64,000 bases of DNA, from NCBI RefSeq assembly GCF_014274685.1, contig NZ_CP060393.1, positions 3,903,501-3,967,500 of the forward strand, in the 5' to 3' direction. A program made the position numbers and the translations under genes. Source of the DNA: Edaphobacter sp. 4G125 (GTDB lineage: Bacteria > Acidobacteriota > Terriglobia > Terriglobales > Acidobacteriaceae). The notes beneath the pieces are model-generated. The model was not told where the DNA came from and ran no database searches. It worked only from the letters and a program-made list of their open reading frames with translations. This document shows positions 17,923 to 27,577 of this stretch, in pieces (position 1 is the stretch's first letter; every line of letters starts with the position of its first letter).

Positions 17923-17995
17923 CGAGCAAAAACGAGCGCTTCTCCGTCTGATTCCAAGAACACACAGGTCCACACACGGTAAACTTGCAATCATT

Positions 17996-18916
17996 ATGGA
18001 ATTGATGGGTTGTGGAACGGCGCTGGTAACTCCTTTTCGCGGAGACTCGAGCGTGGACGAGGCCGGGCTGCGCGCTCTGGTCGAATGGCAGATCGAGAGC
18101 GGCATCGGCTTTCTGGTTCCCTGCGGCACGACGGGAGAGGCAGCCACACTCAGCGAGCAGGAGTGGCTGCGGGTGATCGAGATCACTGCTGAGACCGCAG
18201 CTGGACGAGTTCCTGTCTTTGGTGGATGTACCAACAATTCAACGCAGGAAGCCGTAGCCAAAGCCAAAAAGCTAGCGAAGGTGAAGGACCTGACGGGCAT
18301 TCTGACGGCGAATCCGTACTACAACAAGCCCGGTCAGGAAGGTCAATATCGGCACTTCCGCGCGATTGCCGAGGCAGTTGATCTTCCGGTGCTGCTGTAC
18401 AACATCCCCGGACGCACAGCGGCAAATCTTGAGCCCGCAACGGCGGTAAGGCTGGCAGAGATACCGAACATCATTGGAATCAAGGAATCGAGCGGCAATA
18501 TTACGCAGATCACGGAACTGCTGACGATGGTTCCTGAGGGATTCAAAGTATTTTCCGGAGATGACTCGATCGCGCTACCTGTGCTGGCACTCGGCGGCGT
18601 GGGGCTGGTTTCGGTGGCGTCGAATGTGATTCCAGCAGAGATGTCGGCGATGGTACGAGCCGCTATGGATGGCGATTGGGCCACGGCGCGCAGTGTCAAC
18701 CGACGCTACTTCCGGCTGATGCTGGCGCATTTCTGGGAGGCCAGTCCAGCTCCGGTGAAGGCTGTATTGAAGATGGTCGGACGCGGCGAAGATGTTCTAC
18801 GACTGCCGATGGTTCTGGTGTCGGATGCAACACGGAAGCGGCTGGAAGCTCTGGTAGAAGAACTTGGATTGCTGCAGGGGATCGCCATACAGGGTGAAAC
18901 CCGCCGCGCATCGTAG
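17996..18916 (+). CDS. dapA: 4-hydroxy-tetrahydrodipicolinate synthase
   Basis: A 306-residue TIM-barrel lyase condensing pyruvate with aspartate semialdehyde, the committed step to lysine and diaminopimelate. The Schiff-base lysine is Lys163 in GIKESSGN; Tyr135 in LLYNIPGRT and Thr45/Thr46 in PCGTTGEAATL complete the proton relay. The start at 17996 gives MELMGCGTALVTPF, the normal N-terminus. It lies behind a terminator and 55 bases upstream of dapD. Confidence 0.95.
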   Translation: MELMGCGTALVTPFRGDSSVDEAGLRALVEWQIESGIGFLVPCGTTGEAATLSEQEWLRVIEITAETAAGRVPVFGGCTNNSTQEAVAKAKKLAKVKDLTGILTANPYYNKPGQEGQYRHFRAIAEAVDLPVLLYNIPGRTAANLEPATAVRLAEIPNIIGIKESSGNITQITELLTMVPEGFKVFSGDDSIALPVLALGGVGLVSVASNVIPAEMSAMVRAAMDGDWATARSVNRRYFRLMLAHFWEASPAPVKAVLKMVGRGEDVLRLPMVLVSDATRKRLEALVEELGLLQGIAIQGETRRAS

Positions 18917-18971
18917 TTCCCCCAATTATTTTTCGTAATTTCTTTCCGAGTTTTATAGAAAAGGTGACAGG

Positions 18972-19826
18972 TTGAGTCTGAACGGTTCGTTGCAGGAGAA
19001 GATTGAGCACTGGTTCGCCCAGGGCGCAGAGGCAGTTGGAAACAAAGAAGCAGAAGCCGCATTTCAAGAGCTACGCAACGCTCTCGAGGCAGGCACCTTG
19101 CGTTCGGCAGAACCGGATGCGACTCAGTCTCTGGGATGGCGGGTGAATGCATGGGTGAAGCGCGGAATCCTGTTAGGCTTCCGGCTCGGCCAGATGACCG
19201 AGATGGGATCTGCCGAAGGGCTTTCGTTCGTTGATAAAGCGACGTATCCAGCGCGGCGGTTCAGCGTAGCCGATGGCGTGCGCGTCGTTCCAGGTGGCTC
19301 GAGCGTTCGCAGTGGAGCGTATCTCTCAAAAGGCGTCGTTGTGATGCCTCCTGCGTATGTGAACGTCGGAGCCTATGTCGATGAGGGAACCATGGTCGAC
19401 TCGCACGCACTCGTGGGAAGCTGCGCACAGATCGGCAAGCGTGTTCACCTGAGCGCAGCGGCGCAGATCGGTGGCGTACTGGAACCGGTAAACGCTACCC
19501 CGGTCATTATCGAGGATGACGCCCTGGTAGGCGGCAATACGGGAGTCTATGAGGGAACCATCGTACGGAAGCGCGCTGTCATCGCCGCCGGAACCGTGCT
19601 GACGCGCGGGACTCCGGTCTATGACCTGGTGAAGGGCGAGATCTACAAAGCAACAGCGGAGTCGCCACTGATCATCCCAGAAGGAGCGGTGGTCGTACCG
19701 GGTTCGCGGGCCGTCACCAAGGGTAAAGGGGCAGAGTGGGGCCTGAGCGTCGCTGCCCCGGTAATTGTGAAGTACAGGGATGAGAAGACGGAGCTTTCGC
19801 TGGTTCTCGAGGATGTGCTGAGATAG
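18972..19826 (+). CDS. dapD: 2,3,4,5-tetrahydropyridine-2,6-dicarboxylate N-succinyltransferase
   Basis: A 284-residue left-handed beta-helix acyltransferase using succinyl-CoA, which places this organism on the succinylase branch of diaminopimelate synthesis. An N-terminal helical domain is followed by hexapeptide repeats ([36 protein letters not shown]) from about residue 105. I use the TTG at 18972, preceded by AAGGTGACAGG at proper spacing. The later dapC and dapE functions are not in the window. RNase J begins 34 bases downstream. Confidence 0.94.
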   Translation: MSLNGSLQEKIEHWFAQGAEAVGNKEAEAAFQELRNALEAGTLRSAEPDATQSLGWRVNAWVKRGILLGFRLGQMTEMGSAEGLSFVDKATYPARRFSVADGVRVVPGGSSVRSGAYLSKGVVVMPPAYVNVGAYVDEGTMVDSHALVGSCAQIGKRVHLSAAAQIGGVLEPVNATPVIIEDDALVGGNTGVYEGTIVRKRAVIAAGTVLTRGTPVYDLVKGEIYKATAESPLIIPEGAVVVPGSRAVTKGKGAEWGLSVAAPVIVKYRDEKTELSLVLEDVLR

Positions 19827-19860
19827 TCACAATCCCACGTGCTGCTAAGATTTAAGTCTC

Positions 19861-21525
19861 ATGGCACAAGATAAATTGAAGCTGATTCCGCTGGGAGGGT
19901 TAGGCGAGTTCGGAATGAACTGCATGGCTCTCCGCTGGCAGGATGACATTATTGTCATTGACGCCGGCTTGATGTTCCCCGAAGAAGAGCTGCTAGGGGT
20001 CGACGTCGTTGTACCAGACATCAGCTATCTGACTGAAAACCGGGAGAAAGTCCGCGGCATCGTGTTGACGCATGGCCATGAAGACCACATCGGCGGTCTA
20101 CCGTGGATCCTTTCGGAGCTGAATGTTCCGGTCTTCGGCACAGAGTTCACGCTGGCCTTTGTGGAAGGCAAGCTGGAAGAACACGAGCTGCTGGATGATG
20201 CCGATCTGAACGAGATCACTCCGGGACAGCGACTGACACTGGGGCCGTTCTCGATTCTGCCGATTCGAGTCACCCATTCACTGGTCGACTGCGTAGCGCT
20301 GGCCATCTATACACCGGTTGGTATCGTCCTGCATACCGGCGACTTCAAGGTGGATCTCTCCCCCACAGATGGACAGCCCTTCGATTTGCAGGCCTTTGCG
20401 GAACTGGGTAAGCAGGGTGTGCTGGCGTTGCTGCAGGATTCCACCAACGTAGACCGGCGCGGTTATACGCCGAGCGAAAAGGCTGTGCTACCGCGGTTGA
20501 ATGAGATCTTCGGGCAGACGAAGAAGAAGTTGTTCTTCAGCTGCTTCTCCTCGTCCATTCATAGAATCCGTCTGGCGATGGAGCTTGCCGCCGAGCACGG
20601 GCGCAAGGTTGCCATCATCGGGCGCTCGCTCGATAACTCGACCGAGATTGCACAGGACCTGGGCTATCTCGATCCCGCGCCAGGGCTGATTATTCATCCC
20701 GGCCAAATCAAGGACTTCGCTCCGGAGAAGCTGTGCATCATGATCAGTGGAACCCAGGGCGAGCCCATGAGCGCGCTGAGCCGGGCCGCGGTCAACAATC
20801 ACAAGCATGCGCACATTGAGCCCGGCGATACCGTGCTGATGAGCTCGCGTGTCATTCCAGGCAACGAGAAGTCGATCTATCGTGTGATCGATCACCTTGA
20901 ACGCCGTGATGCAAAAGTGATCTACGACGACGGCGCATCCGGCCTGATCCACGTAAGCGGACACGGAAGCCAGGAAGAATTACGTCTGATGATCAATCTC
21001 GTGCGGCCAAAGTTCTTCATTCCGATTCATGGCGACTATCGTCACCTGAAGCGTCATGCAGAGCTGGCCTCGTCGATGGGGCTGGTCGAAAAGGCCATCC
21101 TGATCGAAGATGGCGACGTGCTGGAGCTGGACCAGCACTCCGTGACGAAGACCGGCCAAATCACGGTAGGCCGCGTCTGTATCGACTCCGGCGGCGCGGC
21201 CTCCGACGTGGTCGAAGACCTGGTGATTCGCGACCGGCGGCATCTGAGTGAGGATGGCATCGTGTTGCCAATCATCGCCATCAACAAGGGCACGGGGCGG
21301 CTCGAAAACCTACCCGAGATTGTGATGCGCGGCATGGCGGTCCCGGAAGAGAGTCTGATCGCAGAGGCTCGGCAAGTGGTACAGCGCACGCTCGATGGCT
21401 CCTCTGGTGAAGAAAAGGCCGACTATGGCGTCATCAAAGAGAAGATCCGGACCGATCTGAAGCGGTTTATCCAAAAGAGCATGAGCCGCAGACCGCTGAT
21501 TATGCCAGTGATCCTCGAGATCTGA
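19861..21525 (+). CDS. rnj: Ribonuclease J
   Basis: A 554-residue metallo-beta-lactamase/beta-CASP nuclease with 5'-exo and endonuclease activity on RNA. LIPLGGLGEFGMN opens the fold; the zinc motif HGHEDH is at residues 71-76; the beta-CASP and C-terminal domains follow, including HVSGHGSQEELRLMINLVRPKFFIPIHG. The presence of RNase J fits a lineage that does not rely on RNase E alone. It follows dapD closely and is ended by a strong terminator, so it may be co-transcribed with dapA-dapD. Confidence 0.95.
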   Translation: MAQDKLKLIPLGGLGEFGMNCMALRWQDDIIVIDAGLMFPEEELLGVDVVVPDISYLTENREKVRGIVLTHGHEDHIGGLPWILSELNVPVFGTEFTLAFVEGKLEEHELLDDADLNEITPGQRLTLGPFSILPIRVTHSLVDCVALAIYTPVGIVLHTGDFKVDLSPTDGQPFDLQAFAELGKQGVLALLQDSTNVDRRGYTPSEKAVLPRLNEIFGQTKKKLFFSCFSSSIHRIRLAMELAAEHGRKVAIIGRSLDNSTEIAQDLGYLDPAPGLIIHPGQIKDFAPEKLCIMISGTQGEPMSALSRAAVNNHKHAHIEPGDTVLMSSRVIPGNEKSIYRVIDHLERRDAKVIYDDGASGLIHVSGHGSQEELRLMINLVRPKFFIPIHGDYRHLKRHAELASSMGLVEKAILIEDGDVLELDQHSVTKTGQITVGRVCIDSGGAASDVVEDLVIRDRRHLSEDGIVLPIIAINKGTGRLENLPEIVMRGMAVPEESLIAEARQVVQRTLDGSSGEEKADYGVIKEKIRTDLKRFIQKSMSRRPLIMPVILEI

Positions 21526-21549
21526 CACATTCCACTTTTCAGCAGAGAA

Positions 21550-21577
21550 AGAGCGCCCTTTCAGGGCGCTCTTTTGT
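21550..21577 (+). terminator. Rho-independent terminator after RNase J
   Basis: AGAGCGCCCT (21550-21559) pairs with AGGGCGCTCT (21563-21572) around TTC, followed by TTTG. Confidence 0.92.
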
Positions 21578-21659
21578 TGAGTCGAGGTATCCCGAAGGGT
21601 ACGCCGAAAGATAGCTATCTCCTGTATCCAGCGTAAGATGGCAGAAAAGTCTGAAAAAC

Positions 21660-23924
21660 ATGATCAAGACCAGAAAATTCCGAGAAGTGGCAATCGATAA
21701 ATTCAGTTGTGGTTTGATCCTGGTTCTTTCGGAGGTAATTCTTACCGCAATTGTGGCTGCAGCAGCTCCCCAACAATCCCCTAATCCCCCAATCAATCAC
21801 GCGCCTTCGACCAGCAAGGAAGGTGTCGGCCTGGTACTGGAAGGCGGAGGTGCACTGGGGTTTGCTCACATCGGTGTGATCCAGTGGATGGAAGAGCATC
21901 ACATCCCCGTAGACTATGTCGCCGGAACCAGCATGGGCGGTCTTGTCGGAGGTTTGTATGCCTCAGGGATGAGCCCGGATGAACTCAAGACCTTTGTAAG
22001 ACAGATCGATTGGCCAACAGTACTGAGCGGTCAGGTTCCCTTTCCAGCGCTAAGCTATCGACGCAAGGAAGACAAACTCGCGTTTCCCAACCGCCTCGAA
22101 TTCGGAATCCAGAAAGGGATTACGCTGCCGAGCGCGCTGAACTCCGGCGCCGCCGTAGGGCTGCTTTTTGATCGGTCGATGCTGCCCTACTGGAATCTGA
22201 AGAGCTTTGACGATCTCCCCATTCCCTTTCGCTGTGTTGCCACCGAGCTGAACACCGGGCAGCCGCATATCTTCGAAGACGGTTCCCTGGCACAGGCATT
22301 GCGCGCAACCATGTCGATTCCCGGGATGTTCGCCCCGGTGCACCACGGGAATGAAGTCTACTCCGATGGCGGTGCTGTCGATAATCTCCCAGTCGACGTC
22401 GCCCGCTCGATGGGAGCGAAGGTGGTGATCTCGTCCTATCTGAACGTCGGGCCTCCCGATCCGGAGAGCCTGAATTCCTTGACCGGAGTCGTGGGCCGTA
22501 ATGTCTCTATCATGGTGGCAGCCAACGAAGTCAACAGCCTGAAGAACTCCGACATCGTCGTCTCGTCAGATGTCAGCAAAGTTGGGACGCTGGATTTTCA
22601 GAAGAACGAAGATATCATCCCGCTGGGCTACAAGGCTGCGGAGTTGATGGCCCCGGAACTGGAAAAATATGCTTTGAACGATGCTGACTGGGCGGCATAC
22701 ATGGCTCAGCGGCAGGCCCGGCGTAGAAGACTTGTTCCCATCCCGCAGTTTGTCAATGTCTATGGAGTCAGCGGGATGCAGCAGAGCGACATTCATGCGC
22801 GGTTCCAGAAGTATGTTGGGAAGCAAGTTGATTCCACCCAGCTTGAAAAGACGATCGGCGACCTGCAGGGAACGGGGCTCTATTCGACAATCGACTACAA
22901 CATCACCGAAGAAAACGGCAAAACCGGTCTTCTAATCCGGCCACGCAACAAGAGCTGGGGACCGCCATTTATGAATCTCGGCCTGCCTATCCAGGCCAAT
23001 GATGTCAATGATGTCGAGCTGGGAGTCGGCGTGCGTGCGACGTTTTTCAATCTCGCCGGTCCGGGCTCTGAAATCCGGCTGGATGGCCAACTGGGTCAGC
23101 CAGCCATCCTGAGGGGAGAGTTGTTCAAGCCGCTTCAGGCCGGTTCGCGGGCCTTTATTGCTCCTCACGCCTATCTGACACGCCAGACGAATCCTTACTA
23201 TCAGGGAGACCAGCAGCTGGAGCAGTACCGGGAGAACCGCAATGGGCTGGGCGCTGACCTGGGCTACCAATTCAATTCTCGAACCGAGTTACGCGCCGGC
23301 GAAGATGTGCTGTGGTTCAACGAGCATCGCACCATTGGCTCAGGCGGCATCCAGGAATTCAGCCTGGTTCCGTTTGTGACGCGAGTCCGGTTCCAATATC
23401 TCGGGCAGGACGACATGATGGTGCCCACGAAAGGCAGCGTGGCGACAGTTGCCTATAACTACTTCACCGATCAGCCGAATGCATCTGGCGGCTACTCACA
23501 GATGTCCGGCAAGCTGGAACACTTCATTCCAGTCAAGTCGCGAGGCATTCTGTTTGCACAAGCGCAGGGAGGCACCAGCTTTGGCGCAAGCAATCTTGGG
23601 CTGGCGGGTCTTGCCCTTGGCGGCCCTCTGCGACTGAGCGCTTATGCAAGAAATGAACTGCTGGGCACGGATTACTTCCTCGGGCAGGTGGGCTATCTGC
23701 ATCGGTTGACGCAACTGAATCCGGTATTTGCTGATGCGGTCTATGCGGGCGGAGTCTACGAGATCGGCAAAATGTATGGCGGCAATTCGCAGACGCCCTC
23801 CACCCCCAACGATGTCGCCGCGGCCGTTGTGGTCAAAACTCTGTTGGGGCCCCTCTTCGGCGGCGTCAGTATCGGAGATAGCGATCATCGCCGATGGTAC
23901 TTCGGTATCGGAAGGGTCTTCTAA
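21660..23924 (+). CDS. Patatin-like phospholipase fused to an outer-membrane barrel (type Vd-like)
   Basis: A 754-residue protein with three parts. After an N-terminal signal/anchor (about 1-37) comes a patatin domain: oxyanion motif GGGALG (62-67), nucleophile Ser91 in GTSMG, and catalytic Asp236 in SDGGAVDN. Residues about 360-430 look like a POTRA-type module (IHARFQKYVGKQV ... TGLYSTIDYNITEE). The rest is rich in alternating aromatic/polar strands and ends in WYFGIGRVF, with a terminal Phe as in outer-membrane barrels. This matches the PlpD/type Vd arrangement, in which the barrel carries the lipase to the outside. No neighbour appears functionally linked. Confidence 0.88.
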   Translation: MIKTRKFREVAIDKFSCGLILVLSEVILTAIVAAAAPQQSPNPPINHAPSTSKEGVGLVLEGGGALGFAHIGVIQWMEEHHIPVDYVAGTSMGGLVGGLYASGMSPDELKTFVRQIDWPTVLSGQVPFPALSYRRKEDKLAFPNRLEFGIQKGITLPSALNSGAAVGLLFDRSMLPYWNLKSFDDLPIPFRCVATELNTGQPHIFEDGSLAQALRATMSIPGMFAPVHHGNEVYSDGGAVDNLPVDVARSMGAKVVISSYLNVGPPDPESLNSLTGVVGRNVSIMVAANEVNSLKNSDIVVSSDVSKVGTLDFQKNEDIIPLGYKAAELMAPELEKYALNDADWAAYMAQRQARRRRLVPIPQFVNVYGVSGMQQSDIHARFQKYVGKQVDSTQLEKTIGDLQGTGLYSTIDYNITEENGKTGLLIRPRNKSWGPPFMNLGLPIQANDVNDVELGVGVRATFFNLAGPGSEIRLDGQLGQPAILRGELFKPLQAGSRAFIAPHAYLTRQTNPYYQGDQQLEQYRENRNGLGADLGYQFNSRTELRAGEDVLWFNEHRTIGSGGIQEFSLVPFVTRVRFQYLGQDDMMVPTKGSVATVAYNYFTDQPNASGGYSQMSGKLEHFIPVKSRGILFAQAQGGTSFGASNLGLAGLALGGPLRLSAYARNELLGTDYFLGQVGYLHRLTQLNPVFADAVYAGGVYEIGKMYGGNSQTPSTPNDVAAAVVVKTLLGPLFGGVSIGDSDHRRWYFGIGRVF

Positions 23925-23960
23925 GCACAGGAGTCCGCTCCAGCCGGTTATCATGGCGAC

Positions 23961-24992
23961 ATGAGCGAGTTCGTCACCCTGAGCGAGATACGGGCAGCAC
24001 AAGAGAGAATCCGCGGCGTTGCCGTACGGACACCGCTTTACCGTGTGGAGCGCGCGCGGCTGCGGATGGCAAAGCTGCCTGAACCGGAGTTCGATCTCTA
24101 TCTCAAGGCCGAGAACGAACAACCCATCGGAAGCTTTAAGCTCCGCGGAGCTTACAACATGGTGGCGCAGCTCTCGCCCGAAAAACGTTCGCGAGGCGTC
24201 ATCACCTACTCCAGCGGAAACCATGCCCAGGGCGTCGCCTATGCCGCAAAGGCACTCGGTGCAAAGGCCGTGATCGTGATGCCTGCGAGCGCTCCGGAGG
24301 TTAAGAAGGCCGCCACACGAGCGTTGGGAGCGGAGATCGTAGAGGTTGGTCCAGCATCTTCCGAAAGGCTCCGAAAAGCTGAGGAACTGGTAGCGCAATT
24401 CGGCTATGCCATGATTCCTCCTTACGACGCGCCGCAGATCGTCGCAGGGCAAGGCACCTGCGGGCTCGAAATCGTAGAGCAGCTTCCGGATGTCGACCTT
24501 GTGCTTTCGCCTGTCAGCGGAGGCGGATTGCTCAGCGGAGCAGCAACGGCGATCAAACTGGCCGCTCAGGAAGGACTCGCCAAATCTGGTGTCAAAGTCT
24601 GGGGAGCGGAGCCCGAGCTGGCTGCCGATGCGAAAGAGAGTTTCTACTCGAAAAAACTTGTGGAGTGGCCTGCAGAAAAGACGACACGAACCATCGGAGA
24701 CGGCCTGCGCACGCAGAGTCTGGGCCAGGTGAACTTCAAGCATGTCCTCGAGTACGTCGACGGCATTGTCGCGGTCACTGAAGAGGAGATTCTCTCCGCC
24801 ATGCGCGTAATTCTAGCTGCTACAAAGCTGGTCTCCGAACCCAGTGGGGCCGTCGCCCTGGCGGCAGCACTCTTCCATGCCCACGAGCTTCCCACGTCGC
24901 ACAAAGTCGTTGTAATTTTGAGCGGAGGCAATCTGGAACCCTCCCTGCGTCAGCGACTGGAGACAGAGATCGCAGCCACTCCATTGGCGTGA
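23961..24992 (+). CDS. Threonine/serine dehydratase (threonine ammonia-lyase)
   Basis: A 343-residue fold-type II PLP enzyme. The PLP lysine is in QPIGSFKLRGAYN, and the phosphate loop is SGGGLLSG. It would deaminate threonine to 2-oxobutanoate (and serine to pyruvate). There is no C-terminal regulatory ACT domain, so it resembles the catabolic or serine-racemase-like forms, not feedback-controlled IlvA. The start at 23961 gives a typical TLSEIRAAQERI opening. It stands 36 bases after the patatin gene. Confidence 0.87.
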   Translation: MSEFVTLSEIRAAQERIRGVAVRTPLYRVERARLRMAKLPEPEFDLYLKAENEQPIGSFKLRGAYNMVAQLSPEKRSRGVITYSSGNHAQGVAYAAKALGAKAVIVMPASAPEVKKAATRALGAEIVEVGPASSERLRKAEELVAQFGYAMIPPYDAPQIVAGQGTCGLEIVEQLPDVDLVLSPVSGGGLLSGAATAIKLAAQEGLAKSGVKVWGAEPELAADAKESFYSKKLVEWPAEKTTRTIGDGLRTQSLGQVNFKHVLEYVDGIVAVTEEEILSAMRVILAATKLVSEPSGAVALAAALFHAHELPTSHKVVVILSGGNLEPSLRQRLETEIAATPLA

Positions 24993-25017
24993 GGCTACAC
25001 GTTTTCTAGCCCCGTGG

Positions 25018-25104
25018 ACCTCAGCGACGAAAGCCGCTTGAATCTATAACCTTGTGGCACCCTTCGGCTTCGCTCAGGGCAGGCTCTAAACCGTGCCCTT
25101 AACA
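25018..25104 (+). repeat. Degenerate family A repeat with a family B-like insert
   Basis: The left end (ACCTCAGCGACGAAAGCCGC) and right end (ACCGTGCCCTTAAC) belong to family A. Between them lies CCTTCGGCTTCGCTCAGGGC, which resembles the core of family B. The family A stems are partly broken. Confidence 0.55.
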
Positions 25105-25129
25105 CAAATCTCCCGTCTAATATGTTGCT

Positions 25130-26140
25130 ATGCGAAACGATCGTCTGCTCTGGATGGGTTTAGGTGCCGCCCTGCTTCTACTTCCGTCAACCGTGTGGGG
25201 CCAGAAACGCAAGAACGACGCAGGATACGATCGTGCAGCGCGGGCGACCGTACTGCACGATGCCAACGTCTACGTGTCCTCGGATGCAGACTCGCAACGA
25301 GTATCGATGGTGGCTCCAGGTCATGAGGTTGTCGTCGTCGAACGCAGCGCTCCCTGGGTCAAAGTCTTCGCCAATACTGACGTTCAGGAAGATCCCGAGG
25401 ATAAGCCGGAGTTCGGTGACGATGCTGCTCCTACACCGTCCTCGGGCTGGATTCGCGACAAAGGAGTCGTCGGCCCTACGACTCCGCAGGGCGATTTGAT
25501 CCTGTACGGGGCCGCGGCAAATCTTGAAGACGCTGCCAGCCGCCCCAACGCTCCGAAGGATGCCGCAGTAGAAGCCCAGTTGCTCTATAGGAGAGTGGTG
25601 GACTACTTCCCTCAGTCTTCTCTGGCTTCTGAGGCAGCATGGCGCTCGGCAGATATTCGCTGGCAGTTGGCGAAACGGGATATCAGCACGTTGCCCTCGG
25701 CAAAGGAGCAGGATCCCATCTTGCGCCCAGCGATCTTCGAAGGCGAGATGAAGAAGATTCTCAAGAACTATCCGGGGACGAAGTACGCAGCAATGGCAGC
25801 CTACGAGATGCTCGATAACAAGCTGTGCGGCGATTGGCAGGGCCTGCCGAAGTGCCCCGAGAAGGAAGCGGAATTATATGAGAAGTATGCGCGTCAGTTT
25901 CCCGATGGACCTCGTGCTGCAGAGGCCCTATACAACGCGGTCTATCGAACAGCCGTAACTGTCACGATGTACACCGTGCAGGAAGACAAGAAAAAAGCAG
26001 ACTCCGCTACCGCAAAAACCCAGACGCTCGCAGCTGATCTGAAGGCAAAGTATCCGCAGACAGACTATGCGGCACGCGGCGCCAGCATCGCATACAAAGT
26101 CCAGCAGGGAATCTCGATCTATGGCAACGACCGCGACTGA
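25130..26140 (+). CDS. Secreted SH3-like/TPR-like protein of unknown function
   Basis: A 336-residue exported protein. Residues 1-24 are a signal peptide (GLGAALLLLPSTVWGQ). Residues about 38-110 look like a bacterial SH3 domain (TVLHDANVYVSS ... VVVVERSAPWVKV ... SGWIRDKGVVG). From about 145 the sequence has helical repeats with YFPQSSLASEAAWR and NYPGTKYAAMAAYEM, the pattern of TPR/BamD-like outer-membrane assembly or tetratricopeptide proteins. This suggests a periplasmic wall- or protein-binding scaffold. No clear Shine-Dalgarno is seen. Its end overlaps the following GNAT gene by 20 bases. Confidence 0.7.
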   Translation: MRNDRLLWMGLGAALLLLPSTVWGQKRKNDAGYDRAARATVLHDANVYVSSDADSQRVSMVAPGHEVVVVERSAPWVKVFANTDVQEDPEDKPEFGDDAAPTPSSGWIRDKGVVGPTTPQGDLILYGAAANLEDAASRPNAPKDAAVEAQLLYRRVVDYFPQSSLASEAAWRSADIRWQLAKRDISTLPSAKEQDPILRPAIFEGEMKKILKNYPGTKYAAMAAYEMLDNKLCGDWQGLPKCPEKEAELYEKYARQFPDGPRAAEALYNAVYRTAVTVTMYTVQEDKKKADSATAKTQTLAADLKAKYPQTDYAARGASIAYKVQQGISIYGNDRD

Positions 26141-26582
26141 AAAACCTCTCACCATACGCGAAGTAGAGATCGGCGATTCCATTGCTGTTGCTGAGCTGAG
26201 CGGACAGCTCGGCTATGCTTCCTCTGTTGAGGAAGTCAGAGACCGAATCGAAGCTATGCAACCCCTTCGCGAAGACCATCTTGCCCTCGTTGCCTGCGCA
26301 GGAGACGAAGTGGTCGGATGGATCGGAGCAGAGATCGCGAGGCATCTGCAATCCGCTCCGCACACCTTGATTACCGGATTGGTTGTAAAGGATAGCGCTC
26401 GCTCGCTTGGCGTGGGCAAGCAATTGTGCGAGGCAGTCGAACAATGGAGCAATCAGAAAGGTATTTCCGTCATCCAGGTGACCTCGAGGATGACACGCGA
26501 ACGAGCGCATCGGTTTTATCGTCGTGAAGGTTTTACACAGATCAAGACCTCTGCGGTGTTTGAAAAGATACTCTCCAGCTAA
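26121..26582 (+). CDS. GNAT family N-acetyltransferase
   Basis: A 153-residue acetyltransferase with the acetyl-CoA loop in VVKDSARSLGVGKQLCEAV (residues near 89-107) and the C-terminal RFYRREGFTQ motif. It would acetylate a small molecule or protein; the substrate is not evident. I start it at ATG 26121, ten bases after AGGGA, which overlaps the 3' end of the previous gene and implies translational coupling with it. An in-frame start at 26067 would lie deeper in that gene and has no better signal. Confidence 0.8.
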   Translation: MATTATEKPLTIREVEIGDSIAVAELSGQLGYASSVEEVRDRIEAMQPLREDHLALVACAGDEVVGWIGAEIARHLQSAPHTLITGLVVKDSARSLGVGKQLCEAVEQWSNQKGISVIQVTSRMTRERAHRFYRREGFTQIKTSAVFEKILSS

Positions 26583-26632
26583 GCCAGGAACATCTTCACG
26601 GAAGATTCAGGGAGTGCATGTAGCATGGTGCT

Positions 26633-27514
26633 ATGCCGATTCTGAAGGTTATTGTGCTCGCCATTGTGCAGGGGCTCGCAGAGCTTCTACCAGTCTCGAG
26701 CTCCGCTCACGTCGTCGTCGCTGAAAAACTGATGGGCCTTGACCCTTCTTCTCCCCAGATGACGCTGCTGCTGGTCATGCTACACACCGGCACCATGTTC
26801 GCCGTTATCGTCTATTTCTGGAAGCAGTGGAAGAAGACCTACTTCGCCAACGCCGATGCCTTCAAGCGGTTCCTGATCCGCATTATCTGGGCGACATTTC
26901 TTACCGGCCTGATCGGTGGAGCTTTGAAGGTAGCCATCGAGAAGACCATGTTCCACGGAGCTCCTAAAGCAGAGATCGAAGAGCTCTTCGGCAGGCTCGA
27001 CCTGATTGCGCCTGCACTTCTGGCCGCAGGTGTGCTGATCCTTATCGCAGGACTGCGTGAACGAAAGGGCCAGCCCGTCGAGCAGGCCTATGGCAACAGC
27101 GTAACCATGCGGCAGGCGGGATGGATGGGTGCGGTTCAGGGCCTCTGCCTTCCTTTTCGCGGTTTCTCGCGCTCTGGCGCAACCATCTCCACTGGAATGC
27201 TGGCCGACGCGAGTAAGGACCGCGCCGAGCGATTTAGCTTCGCACTGGCCGTCGTGCTCACTCCGCCTGTTGTGCTGCGTGAGGCCATGCGCCTGGTCAA
27301 GGCGTCGCGCGAGGCTTCCACCACTGGCGCTGCCATCGATCTACATAGCAGCGTAGCGACCAGTCTGATCGGAATGGTTCTGGCATTTTTTGCGGGTCTC
27401 GTCGCACTCCGATGGTTGAGCGCGTGGCTGGAAGAAGGGCGCTGGTATCTGTTTGGAATCTACTGCCTGCTCGCTTCAGGGGCCGTCTTTTATCTGCATC
27501 ATCTCGGGTATTGA
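26633..27514 (+). CDS. uppP: Undecaprenyl-diphosphate phosphatase
   Basis: A 293-residue inner-membrane enzyme that recycles the lipid carrier for peptidoglycan, also known as BacA. The first signature AIVQGLAELLPVSSSAHVVVAE is clear at the N-terminus and the second, GFSRSGATISTGM, lies near residue 180; both contribute the catalytic Glu, Ser and Arg. About eight helices. It has no wall-synthesis neighbours here and is terminated by a hairpin shared with the convergent PA2169-type gene. Confidence 0.95.
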   Translation: MPILKVIVLAIVQGLAELLPVSSSAHVVVAEKLMGLDPSSPQMTLLLVMLHTGTMFAVIVYFWKQWKKTYFANADAFKRFLIRIIWATFLTGLIGGALKVAIEKTMFHGAPKAEIEELFGRLDLIAPALLAAGVLILIAGLRERKGQPVEQAYGNSVTMRQAGWMGAVQGLCLPFRGFSRSGATISTGMLADASKDRAERFSFALAVVLTPPVVLREAMRLVKASREASTTGAAIDLHSSVATSLIGMVLAFFAGLVALRWLSAWLEEGRWYLFGIYCLLASGAVFYLHHLGY

Positions 27515-27532
27515 GAAATAGATGAGATCTTC

Positions 27533-27573
27533 GGAGTGAAGATATGGACTCAAAGATCCCATATCTTCACTCC
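27533..27573. terminator. Bidirectional hairpin between uppP and the PA2169-type gene
   Basis: GGAGTGAAGATATGG (27533-27547) pairs perfectly over 15 bp with 27559-27573, with an 11-base loop. The T run after it is weak on both strands, but the position between two convergent stops fits a shared transcript end. Confidence 0.65.
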
Positions 27574-27577
27574 AGGC

